A DNA stretch of 7,877 nucleotides from Bacteroidales bacterium (lineage in GTDB: Bacteria; Bacteroidota; Bacteroidia; Bacteroidales; P3): NCBI GenBank assembly GCA_031271725.1, contig JAISVE010000154.1, positions 1 to 7,877 on the forward strand. The letters run 5' to 3'. This document shows, one piece after another, positions 1-6,309 of the stretch; position 1 is the stretch's first letter; every line of letters begins with the position of its first letter. The position numbers were made by a program, and so were the translations under genes. The notes beneath the pieces were generated by a model, which saw only the letters and a program-made list of their open reading frames with translations, was not told the DNA's origin and did no database searches.

Positions 1-771
1 TACTTTGCGGAATTTTTTGTGTTGCAGGTTTTTATAGATAAGGGCGTAGTTGTTTCTGAAGTTGAGGTAGGTTTTGCGTGGGGAAGTTTTTGGAAGTGTG
101 CCGCCGCCGATATGGTAAATTGTTGACGAGGGGCAGTACATTATTTTGTAGCCGTGATTTTTAGCTCGCCAGCAAAAGTCGATTTCTTCCTGATGGGCGA
201 AGAAGTCCGCATCAAGTCCGCCGAGCGAGTGATACAGGTTTGCGCGTACAAAGAGTGCTGCGCCTGTTGCCCAGAAAATTTCATTGGTGTCATCGTATTG
301 TCCGCTGTCTTTTTCGAGTGTATTAAAAATTCGTCCTCTGCAAAAAGGGTAGCCGAGATAGTCGATAAAGCCTCCTGCTGCACCTGCGTATTCAAATTTT
401 TGTTTTTCGTAATAGGAGAGGATTTTAGGTTGAACGGCTGCAATGTTTTTGTCGCTATCCATAAGGGTGATAACGGGCTCAACCCAATTCGGGGTAACTT
501 CTATATCGGAGTTCAGCAGAACGTAGTATTCTGCATCAACTTGTTTTAGTGCGGTGTTGTAGCCGCCGGCGAAGCCTTGGTTTGTTTGGTTTTGAATTAT
601 GTGTAACTGAGGATAGTTTTCTTTGAGGAATTTTACTGAGTTATCTGTGGAGGCATTGTCGGCAATAATAATTTCCGCACCTTGTTGTGTTGTGTTTTGC
701 AGGAGTGCGGGCAGAAATTTTTCTAAAAAATGTTTCCCGTTCCAATTAAGTATTACTATTGCTACTTTCAT
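1..771 (-). CDS. Family 2 glycosyltransferase (GT2), rhamnosyltransferase-like, 3' end outside window
   Basis: This protein probably transfers a sugar from a nucleotide-sugar onto a growing surface glycan (O-antigen, capsule or similar) at the cytoplasmic face of the inner membrane. The 257 visible residues read MKVAIVILNWNGKHFLEKFL at the start, the standard GT-A opening. They continue with ADNASTDNS (37-45), GFAGGYN (66-72), the DXD-equivalent LLNSDIEV (85-92), ATGAALFVR (168-176) and FAHQEEIDFCWRAKNHGYKI (191-210), the acceptor/catalytic-base region of WbbL-like enzymes. The reading frame is open to the left edge, so the C-terminus is missing; many family members are about 300-350 residues long. 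The start at 771 lies 8 bp after the DUF362 stop codon, which suggests translation from the same mRNA. The family assignment is firm. The donor and acceptor sugars cannot be told from sequence. An alternative is another GT2 subgroup that modifies a lipid or protein. Confidence 0.93.
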   Translation of the reverse strand, partial: MKVAIVILNWNGKHFLEKFLPALLQNTTQQGAEIIIADNASTDNSVKFLKENYPQLHIIQNQTNQGFAGGYNTALKQVDAEYYVLLNSDIEVTPNWVEPVITLMDSDKNIAAVQPKILSYYEKQKFEYAGAAGGFIDYLGYPFCRGRIFNTLEKDSGQYDDTNEIFWATGAALFVRANLYHSLGGLDADFFAHQEEIDFCWRAKNHGYKIMYCPSSTIYHIGGGTLPKTSPRKTYLNFRNNYALIYKNLQHKKFRKV

Positions 772-779
772 TTTGCAAA

Positions 780-1898
780 TCACTTCACTTCAACCATCTC
801 GTAAGCCCGCTCACCGATGCCGATTTTTTCGGAGTGTTCCAAACAGGCATCAAACTTTGCATTCGGGTGAAGCAGGTGCGATTTATCTTCCCCAACACCG
901 TGTTCAACATGCGGATTTTTATCAGTCAAAACAGTATTTCGCAATACGGGTGCATTTTTCACAATATCTGCGCAACAAGTATCAAGGGCAACAGGGTCGA
1001 ATGAACATGCAATGCCCAAATCGGGGATTATTGCGGCGTCATTATGTCCCCAGCAATCACATTCCGGCGACACATTCATAATAAAGTTTATGTGGAAGTT
1101 GGGCTTGTCTAACAGTACAGCCTTTGAATATTCTGCCATCTTGCGTGACAGGTTTTCGGTGGAATCGTTTGAACCGAGTACAACACCATCGTATTGGCAA
1201 AGTGCAACGCATTGCCCGCAGCCGACACATTTCTTATAATCAATAACAGCACGTTTTTCGGCATCAAGTGTTATTGCACCATAGTTGCAATTCTTAACGC
1301 ACACGCGGCAGCCGACACAATTTTTTTGCAACACACGCGGCTGCGAGTTTCCGTGCATTTCCATCTTTCCGCCAACGCTGCCGCTGCCCATTCCGATATT
1401 TTTCAGAGCACCGCCAAAGCCAGCCATTTCGTGTCCCTTAAAATGATTCATGCTTATAAAAATATCCGCATCGGCAATGGCAGAGCCGATTTTCGGTGCT
1501 TTGCAAAATTCACCGTCAATGCGGATTTCCCTGTATTCCGTACCTTTAAGCCCATCGGCAATAATTACCGGACACGGCACTGCGAGCGGGTTGTAGCCGT
1601 TTTGCATAGCACACATAAAATGATCAACCGCATTGGAACGCGCACCGGTATAAAGCGTGTTGCTGTCTGTTAAAAAAGGTTTGCCTCCGAGCCGTTGTAT
1701 CAGTTTCACAACCGTTGCTGCATAGTTTGGGCGCAGGTAGGCGAGGTTTCCCGCTTCGCCGAAGTGGATTTTGATTGCAACTATTTTTTTGTTGAAGTCA
1801 ATGTTTTCAAAGCCGGCTTTGAGCATAATTGCCTCTAACTTGTGCAGCAAGTTGTGTCCGGCGTGTGTGCGCAGGTTGGTGAAATATACTTTTGACAT
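780..1898 (-). CDS. DUF362 domain-containing protein with two [4Fe-4S] ferredoxin-type clusters
   Basis: This 372-residue iron-sulfur protein is probably a cytoplasmic electron carrier or redox enzyme of unknown substrate, as no signal peptide is visible. The DUF362 core shows KIHFGE (43-48), NHFKGHEMAGFGGALKNIGM (151-170) and SPECDCWG (277-284), with extra cysteines C280 and C282 that could bind metal. Inserted between these are two 4Fe-4S motifs of CxxCxxCxxxC type: C194, C197, C200, C204, then C224, C227, C230, C234. Both have all four ligands. Family members are annotated only as DUF362 or ferredoxin, and no reaction is established for this subgroup. The ATG at 1898 is preceded by a -7 box about 68 nt upstream, and the next Met is M25, so this start is preferred. 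The downstream neighbour, 8 bp away, is a GT2 glycosyltransferase. That spacing suggests an operon but does not show a shared function. Confidence 0.93.
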   Translation of the reverse strand: MSKVYFTNLRTHAGHNLLHKLEAIMLKAGFENIDFNKKIVAIKIHFGEAGNLAYLRPNYAATVVKLIQRLGGKPFLTDSNTLYTGARSNAVDHFMCAMQNGYNPLAVPCPVIIADGLKGTEYREIRIDGEFCKAPKIGSAIADADIFISMNHFKGHEMAGFGGALKNIGMGSGSVGGKMEMHGNSQPRVLQKNCVGCRVCVKNCNYGAITLDAEKRAVIDYKKCVGCGQCVALCQYDGVVLGSNDSTENLSRKMAEYSKAVLLDKPNFHINFIMNVSPECDCWGHNDAAIIPDLGIACSFDPVALDTCCADIVKNAPVLRNTVLTDKNPHVEHGVGEDKSHLLHPNAKFDACLEHSEKIGIGERAYEMVEVK

Positions 1899-1921
1899 TG
1901 TTTTGTGGGTTATTTGTTTGC

Positions 1922-1945
1922 AAAATCCGCAAGAAAAATCCGCAA
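1922..1945. repeat. Direct repeat AAAATCCGCAA x2 in the leader of the DUF362 gene
   Basis: AAAATCCGCAA occurs at 1922-1932 and again at 1935-1945, a 13-bp period. On the transcribed minus strand this reads TTGCGGATTTT twice. The second copy runs into a small palindrome at 1942-1954 (GCAAAA-A-TTTTGC). All of this lies between the predicted minus-strand promoter and the DUF362 start, so it would be in the 5' leader of the mRNA, or act as an operator just downstream of the promoter. The role is unknown. It may be chance in AT-rich DNA. Confidence 0.45.
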
Positions 1946-1966
1946 AAATTTTGCCTGTTACAAGAA

Positions 1967-1974
1967 CAAAGATA
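1967..1974 (-). promoter_or_regulatory. Bacteroidota -7 box TATCTTTG for the DUF362-GT2 operon
   Basis: The minus strand reads TATCTTTG, an exact match to the TAnnTTTG consensus of the primary sigma factor of Bacteroidota. Transcription would begin a few bases downstream, giving a leader of roughly 60-65 nt before the ATG at 1898. No clear TTG is seen at the expected -33 distance, so the promoter may be weak or need an activator. Confidence 0.6.
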
Positions 1975-1995
1975 AGGAAACTTCCGCTTTATCTT

Positions 1996-2003
1996 TATCT
2001 TTG
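1996..2003 (+). promoter_or_regulatory. Bacteroidota -7 box TATCTTTG for lipA (near-leaderless)
   Basis: TATCTTTG matches TAnnTTTG exactly and ends 8 nt before the lipA ATG at 2012. A start site a few bases downstream of the box would leave a leader of only about 3-5 nt. The box is the mirror of the minus-strand box at 1967-1974, with 21 bp between them. A good TTG -33 element is missing at the usual spacing. Confidence 0.6.
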
Positions 2004-2011
2004 TATTTACT

Positions 2012-2860
2012 ATGGAGAAACATCTGAGGAAGCCTGAGTGGTTGCGGACACGTATAGCGCACGGAAATTTATCTACAAATGTGCGTAAGACAATCAATCA
2101 ACAGGAACTGCATACAATATGTGAAAGCGGGTTGTGTCCGAATCGTGCGGAATGCCATGGCTGCGGCACTGCTACGCTTATGATAGGCGGCAATATATGC
2201 ACACGTGCCTGTAAGTTTTGCAATGTGCCTCATGGAAAGCCGCTACCGTTGGACTCCCAAGAGCCGCAGCGGGTGGCAGAGGCAGCGCAAACACTCGGAC
2301 TAAAACACGTAGTATTAACTTCGGTTGACAGAGATGATTTGCACGATTTGGGGGCGGAGCATTGGGCTGCAACAATACGTGCCGTAAAGCAGCAATGTCC
2401 GCAAGTTACAATGGAAACACTTATTCCCGATTTTCAAGGGCGTATTGATTTATTGGACTTGGTTATTGCAGAAAAGCCTGAAGTAATTTCACACAACCTT
2501 GAAACTGTAGAACGACTTACGCCGGCGGTGCGCACTAAGGCAACTTACCGCACATCACTGAAAGTACTTGAGCATATAGCCGCTGCCGGCATTGTGGCAA
2601 AGTCGGGCATAATGCTCGGTTTAGGTGAAACAGAAGCTGAAATCCTGCAAACGATGGACGACTTGCTCGCAACAGGCTGTTCCGTAATGACGATAGGGCA
2701 GTATCTGCAACCTTCGTTGCGCAATATTTCGGTAAAGGAATACGTGCACCCCGACAAGTTTGAAGAGTATCGTAAGACAGGCTTGCAGAAAGGCTTTAAA
2801 CACGTGGAAAGCGGTGTGTTTGTACGCTCGAGTTATCACGCCGAGAAACACGCAGGGTAA
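2012..2860 (+). CDS. lipA: Lipoyl synthase (radical SAM)
   Basis: LipA inserts two sulfur atoms at C6 and C8 of protein-bound octanoyl groups to make lipoyl cofactors for 2-oxoacid dehydrogenases and the glycine cleavage H protein. It acts in the cytosol. The 282 residues carry the auxiliary-cluster motif CxxxxCxxxxxC (C37, C42, C48) and the radical SAM motif CTRACKFC (C63, C67, C70). Also present are TSVDRDDL (103-110), a glycine-rich GIMLGLGET (199-207) and the C-terminal VRSSYHA (271-277), whose conserved serine ligates the auxiliary cluster. Length fits the family. KPEWLRTRI follows the initiator almost at once, as is typical, and the next Met (M57) lies beyond the auxiliary cysteines, so the ATG at 2012 is secure. 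One mild oddity is an extra cysteine, C51, in HGCGTAT. The octanoyltransferase lipB is not in this window. elbB follows 46 bp later. Confidence 0.98.
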   Translation: MEKHLRKPEWLRTRIAHGNLSTNVRKTINQQELHTICESGLCPNRAECHGCGTATLMIGGNICTRACKFCNVPHGKPLPLDSQEPQRVAEAAQTLGLKHVVLTSVDRDDLHDLGAEHWAATIRAVKQQCPQVTMETLIPDFQGRIDLLDLVIAEKPEVISHNLETVERLTPAVRTKATYRTSLKVLEHIAAAGIVAKSGIMLGLGETEAEILQTMDDLLATGCSVMTIGQYLQPSLRNISVKEYVHPDKFEEYRKTGLQKGFKHVESGVFVRSSYHAEKHAG

Positions 2861-2906
2861 TTTAATTGAAAGTTCCCACAAAATGATAAATTAAAAATAT
2901 ACAACT

Positions 2907-3557
2907 ATGAAAAAATTTGCAGTAATACTTGCCGGATGCGGCAACAAGGATGGGGCAGAGATTGGCGAGGCAATAAGCACGCTGCTTGCCATAGACCAAT
3001 GCGGTGCGCATTACGATATTTTTGCGCCTGATAAAGCGCAAGCCCATACGTTAAACTACCTCACAAATGAGGAACAACCAAACGAAAAACGTAATGTGTT
3101 GCTTGAATCTGCACGCATAGCAAGAGGTGATATACGCCCGTTAATGGAGTACAATGCTTCAGAATATGATGCACTCGTTTTGCCCGGTGGTTTCGGTGCC
3201 GCAAAAAATTTATGCGACTACGCTTTTAAGGGTGCAGAAATGACCGTAGATAGCGAAGTTTCAAGGGCAGTATTGACAACATACGAAGCAAAGAAACCAA
3301 TCGGAGCACTTTGCATTGCTCCGGTAATTTTGGCAAAACTAATTCCCAATGTAAATGTGACAAGCGGCAATGACCCCGTTACAACGGAAAATATACTTAA
3401 AATGGGAGCAAGGCATACGCCAACAAAGGCAGGCGAATACGTTTTCGATAAAGAGAATAATGTTTATTCAACTCCTTGTTATATGTTGCCGGATGCGAGG
3501 ATTGGGGAGGTGTATTCGGGGGTTTATGCGATGATTAAAGCGATAGTGAACTCCTAA
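2907..3557 (+). CDS. elbB: ElbB-like glyoxalase, DJ-1/PfpI superfamily (isoprenoid biosynthesis protein family)
   Basis: This 216-residue protein matches E. coli ElbB (about 217 residues) along its length. ElbB has a DJ-1/PfpI amidotransferase-like fold. It has been linked to isoprenoid synthesis and shown to have modest glyoxalase activity, turning glyoxal into glycolate. Visible signatures are FAVILAGCGNKDGAEIGEA at the N-terminus with E18 in the expected acid position, RNVLLESARIARGDIRPL (62-79), LVLPGGFGAAKNL (90-102), and the nucleophile elbow GALCIAP with C136. YSTPCYML (187-194) is the conserved C-terminal patch. It is probably cytosolic, and its physiological substrate is uncertain. 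No TAnnTTTG box is seen in the 46 bp after lipA, so co-transcription with lipA is likely. The last base of its TAA stop is the first base of the palindromic element that follows. Confidence 0.94.
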   Translation: MKKFAVILAGCGNKDGAEIGEAISTLLAIDQCGAHYDIFAPDKAQAHTLNYLTNEEQPNEKRNVLLESARIARGDIRPLMEYNASEYDALVLPGGFGAAKNLCDYAFKGAEMTVDSEVSRAVLTTYEAKKPIGALCIAPVILAKLIPNVNVTSGNDPVTTENILKMGARHTPTKAGEYVFDKENNVYSTPCYMLPDARIGEVYSGVYAMIKAIVNS

Positions 3558-3679
3558 GTGAATTTCTAAATTCTTCAAATCTCTTCGTTGGCTTCGCTCG
3601 GTTGTTCGGTCACGTACTTGAGTACGCTCCCTCACATCCTCACTTGCCGCCTCGACCTTTGAAGTTTTAGAAATTCACT
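3557..3679. repeat. GC-rich palindromic element (REP/MITE-like) after elbB
   Basis: The outer arms are a perfect 14-bp inverted repeat, AGTGAATTTCTAAA at 3557-3570 and its complement at 3666-3679. Inside them a second 7-bp pair is found, CTTCAAA at 3573-3579 with TTTGAAG at 3658-3664. At the same centre lies CGTACT-TG-AGTACG (3613-3626). The 78 bp between the inner arms are about 58% GC by hand count (45 of 78) and contain only 8 A residues on the plus strand, in contrast with AT-rich flanks. No Shine-Dalgarno-led ORF is present. It may be a mobile palindromic repeat, or a bidirectional structure that ends or stabilises the lipA-elbB mRNA. There is no T-tract right after the right arm, so it is not a classic intrinsic terminator. 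Confidence 0.7.
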
Positions 3680-3681
3680 AA

Positions 3682-3740
3682 ACTATTGGCGACTTAGTTT
3701 CTACATTAAACACTATTGGAAACTTAATTTCTAAAGTAAA
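3682..3740. repeat. Imperfect 30-bp tandem repeat, two units
   Basis: Unit 1 (3682-3710) and unit 2 (3712-3740) match at 24 of 29 positions. They share ACTATTGG, ACTTA, TTTCTA and a terminal TAAA in the same register. The repeat lies between the palindromic element and the MCE promoter region. Part of the unit (TTTCTAAA) resembles the arm of the adjacent palindrome. The rest of this 237-bp intergenic stretch (3741-3794) is AT-rich and holds only a weak promoter candidate. Confidence 0.7.
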
Positions 3741-3770
3741 GTCGTTCAAAATTGCTAAATTTACCGAATA

Positions 3771-3778
3771 TCACTTTG
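3771..3778 (+). promoter_or_regulatory. Weak -7-like box TCACTTTG upstream of the MCE gene
   Basis: TCACTTTG differs from TAnnTTTG at one position and lies 16 nt before the ATG at 3795. A TTG at 3752-3754 gives a 16-nt spacer, slightly shorter than usual. It is the best promoter candidate in front of this gene, but weak. Confidence 0.3.
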
Positions 3779-3794
3779 TAAAACTAAAAAATTA

Positions 3795-4772
3795 ATGACT
3801 AAACATAAAAATAAATATAATAAGGATATTACTATAGGTGTCGTAAGTTTGATAACTGTATCTTTTTTTATATGGTTTGCATTTTTTCTAAAAGGAACTA
3901 ATATTTTTTCCAAAGAGGATAGATTTTTTGCTATCTACAACAGCACCGGCGGAATTGTGGCTTCAAGTCCGGTTTTTATAAACGGAATGAAAGTTGGTCG
4001 TGTAAGTAAAATTGATTTTGTCAACGAAAGCGACCGCAGAATAAAAATGACAATAAATGTTCTGAAAAAATATCCGCTTCCGAAAGGCTCTATCGCATCG
4101 CTTGAAGCAAATGGTTTAATGGGTGGAAAATGTATTGTAATTATTCCCGGCAACAGTCCCGAAGAAATGCAAAACGGAGATGAACTTATTGCGCGTACCG
4201 TGCCCAATCTTCTCGACAATATCGATCCGATAAAACACAAGGTTAGCGATATGATGACTTCCATAGACTCTTTGCTGAGTAATATCAACACAGTTCTAAA
4301 TAATGAAGGTGTTCGCAATCTAACCGAAAGTTTCGAGCATTTGAATGCAAGTTTGAAAAATATTGCCGCTATCACGGAAGATGCCAAAGACCTTGTCAGC
4401 AGCGAGAAAGCACATATTCAACAAATAGTTCGCAATGCGGAATCAATAACCCAAACTCTGAAACAAAACGAAAAGAAATTAGATAATATAATAACTAATT
4501 TTTCTGATATAAGCGATACCATTGCTAAGGCACAGATAGCGCAAACATTGCGTTCGCTAAACACTTCCGTTGCAAATCTCAGCGCAGCTCTTGAAAAAAT
4601 AAATAAGGGCGAAGGAACGGCAGGAAAACTTATCTCCGATGAAAAACTCTACAATAATCTGGAACAGGCAACCGGCGAACTCAACTCTCTGTTAAAGGAT
4701 TTGCAGGAAAATCCCGGCAGATATGTTCATATCTCGGTTTTCGGCAAGAAAGATAAAAAGCCTAAGAAATAG
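3795..4772 (+). CDS. MCE/MlaD-family lipid-transport protein
   Basis: MlaD-like proteins are inner-membrane-anchored, project into the periplasm, and form rings that carry phospholipids between membranes with an MlaE permease and an MlaF ATPase. The 325 residues show a short basic cytosolic N-terminus, one transmembrane helix (about 12-33), an MCE domain (about 42-120, with GGIVASSPVFINGMKVGRV at 52-70 and GLMGGKCIVI at 107-116), and a long helical region (about 145-305). The tail GEGTAGKLI (272-280) and ENPGRYVHISVFGKK (305-319) is characteristic of Bacteroidota homologues. The start at 3795 puts the helix in the usual place, about 11 residues in. No mlaE, mlaF or other partner is adjacent. 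The upstream gene ends 237 bp away and the downstream gene is convergent, so the gene appears monocistronic. Its partner complex would be encoded elsewhere. Confidence 0.9.
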   Translation: MTKHKNKYNKDITIGVVSLITVSFFIWFAFFLKGTNIFSKEDRFFAIYNSTGGIVASSPVFINGMKVGRVSKIDFVNESDRRIKMTINVLKKYPLPKGSIASLEANGLMGGKCIVIIPGNSPEEMQNGDELIARTVPNLLDNIDPIKHKVSDMMTSIDSLLSNINTVLNNEGVRNLTESFEHLNASLKNIAAITEDAKDLVSSEKAHIQQIVRNAESITQTLKQNEKKLDNIITNFSDISDTIAKAQIAQTLRSLNTSVANLSAALEKINKGEGTAGKLISDEKLYNNLEQATGELNSLLKDLQENPGRYVHISVFGKKDKKPKK

Positions 4773-4806
4773 GTTGTAGAGTGATTAAGCAGGAGTTTAA
4801 TGTTTC

Positions 4807-6231
4807 TTAAAACGAGAACAAGGCGCGTAGCAGCAAACGAACATTGAAAGCTGTAGTGCCGTCTATGTTTTTGCGTGCACCCGCAATAGTTTCAAAACCG
4901 AAAGCAACCTTGTTGAAAGGGTAGTAGCTGAGGTTTAAAGTGCCATAATGTCCGTAAAGTGGGTCACTGTCAGCTATATGTGTGGCTTGATGGTTGCGCC
5001 CGACTCCTATAAAACTGTATCCGAGATCTGTTGCCAATTTCGAGGAAATCCAATCGTGGTGATAGTATAAATGCCCTCCATACATTGTCTGTTTTTCAAT
5101 GTTTACACTATTGCCGTCATGAGCAAGAGTTACAAGGGCATCGTATGGGTCGATAGGGTCATTAACATACTTTGATGCACCATTTGTATAAAGCAGATTT
5201 GCAATAAAATAATCTTTTTTGGTAAAGGCATAACGGGCAGCAAAACTTACGCCGCCTCCAAGTGCTATTTGCCGAGAATAGATGGGGTTTTCATAGCTGA
5301 TAGGATGCAGTACGCCCGAAAGACTTATCTGCGTGAGGTCGTCATGCTTGGACTTCCATCTGATGCTAACAACAAAGTCCGGGCTTATGCGTGTTGATTT
5401 TCCGTATTGACGGTCTGTAGTGTCGTAGATGTCGCCCTGTCCGTCTTCAAGCGAAAGCATTATTTTCCAGCCCTTTGGCAAGTCGTGGAAGTAGGTGATT
5501 TTAGTCTGCCGTCTTGATATGCTGCCGCTTGGTCCTCCGTTATCGAATATTTCCGGCTGTACGGGAATGTCGCAAAAAGTGCTGCTTGTATAGCCGACAA
5601 TAAAATGCCAAAAAGTTACGAAAGCGTGGCGCAGGCGAAAGGCATAAGTGCCGTTTGGTCCGTTAAAGTCGAACTCAAAACGTGTTTTATAATCAAATTT
5701 GCCGAGATGTACGTCCGAATTTATGTAAAAGCGGGAATTACTTGCGTCAAAGCGGGTGCGGGGCACTAATTTGTCATTCATAACGATACTTGACACCACA
5801 AAAGCATTTTCGTTAGCCATTTCGTGGAAATCTTCATACGCACTCGCAACTATAAGTCCGCCGATACTGATAGAGCTTGTGTTGTCGGTTACTACAAAGC
5901 CGCCATATTCCATTTCATTAACGCGCTGGCGTGTCATTACGCCGCTTGTCGGCTTTTTCTTGAATTGCCAGTCGGTGCCGCTGCCTTTGTTTTCGTTTTG
6001 CCCGATGGACAGGTGAGCGTGTTGTTCCGTTGTTTGCGAAACCTGAGAGGATTGCAGGCGAATAAGCATATCAACTTTGTTTTCAAGTTCGTCTATGCGT
6101 TGTTGAAGGGCGGCAGTATCGTTCGTGCCGTTCGCGGAACTTACAATTGCAGCATCCGTTGCGCTTGCTGTTGTGCTAATGCCGAGCGAACACAGGCTAA
6201 GAAATAGAACGTAAATTTTACTGTTTGACAT
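4807..6231 (-). CDS. DcaP-like outer-membrane porin
   Basis: This is a predicted outer-membrane beta-barrel channel. The 474 residues begin with a signal peptide, probably cleaved after TTASA (A24). A predicted periplasmic coiled coil follows (about 39-62, LQQRIDELENKVDMLIRLQ), then a low-complexity linker. The barrel shows SISIGGLIVASAYEDF (120-135), RTRFDASNSRFYI (158-170), YKTRFEFDFNGPNGTYAFRL (181-200) with the RLRHAFV step, VGYTSSTFCD (212-221) and GGPSGSISRRQTKITY (232-247). The chain ends in Phe (LLRALFSF), as barrel proteins usually do. The order of coiled coil, RLRHAF, GxTxSTFxD and GGPxGxxxxRQ matches the DcaP family, whose Acinetobacter member is a trimeric dicarboxylate channel. 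Here the substrate is unknown. It is convergent with the MCE gene across 34 bp in which I see no clear terminator hairpin. The promoter at 6264-6271 supports the start at 6231. Confidence 0.8.
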   Translation of the reverse strand: MSNSKIYVLFLSLCSLGISTTASATDAAIVSSANGTNDTAALQQRIDELENKVDMLIRLQSSQVSQTTEQHAHLSIGQNENKGSGTDWQFKKKPTSGVMTRQRVNEMEYGGFVVTDNTSSISIGGLIVASAYEDFHEMANENAFVVSSIVMNDKLVPRTRFDASNSRFYINSDVHLGKFDYKTRFEFDFNGPNGTYAFRLRHAFVTFWHFIVGYTSSTFCDIPVQPEIFDNGGPSGSISRRQTKITYFHDLPKGWKIMLSLEDGQGDIYDTTDRQYGKSTRISPDFVVSIRWKSKHDDLTQISLSGVLHPISYENPIYSRQIALGGGVSFAARYAFTKKDYFIANLLYTNGASKYVNDPIDPYDALVTLAHDGNSVNIEKQTMYGGHLYYHHDWISSKLATDLGYSFIGVGRNHQATHIADSDPLYGHYGTLNLSYYPFNKVAFGFETIAGARKNIDGTTAFNVRLLLRALFSF

Positions 6232-6263
6232 AGGTTAAGGTGTGTGATTTATGAAAAAGGGTG

Positions 6264-6297
6264 CAAAGATAAGGAATTAAACAAGATAATTCCACAA
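6264..6297 (-). promoter_or_regulatory. Promoter for the porin gene: -7 TATCTTTG with upstream TTG
   Basis: On the minus strand, TATCTTTG (6271 down to 6264) is an exact TAnnTTTG match. TTTG at 6298-6295 lies upstream, with a spacer of about 23 nt to its TTG (the upper end of the usual range). The predicted leader is about 28 nt before the ATG at 6231. The box context CCTTATCTTTG is identical to that of the DUF362 operon promoter. Confidence 0.6.
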
Positions 6298-6309
6298 ACT
6301 AAATTATAT

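Noticed and set aside
154..1081. Plus-strand open frames opposite the glycosyltransferase and the end of the DUF362 gene
   Set aside because: They are antisense to genes with clear family motifs, have no recognisable domain, and have no promoter box.
1951..1953. TTG as the -33 element of the lipA promoter
   Set aside because: It is 42 nt from the -7 box, far beyond the usual spacing of about 17-23 nt.
3580..3657. tRNA or other structured RNA gene in the GC-rich stretch
   Set aside because: No cloverleaf arms or T-loop consensus could be found. The symmetry is that of a palindromic repeat.
3557..3679. Classic intrinsic terminator for lipA-elbB
   Set aside because: The arms are far apart with about 95 nt between the outer pair, and no T-tract follows the right arm. 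Any role in termination would be by another mechanism.
3682..3740. CRISPR array
   Set aside because: Only two imperfect units lie almost head to tail, with no unique spacers between them and no cas genes nearby.
3935..4387. Minus-strand open frame within the MCE gene
   Set aside because: The plus-strand frame encodes an unmistakable MCE domain. The antisense frame has no domain or promoter.
5756..6207. Plus-strand open frames opposite the porin N-terminal region
   Set aside because: The minus frame has a signal peptide, coiled coil and barrel motifs, and the antisense frames look random and cysteine-rich.
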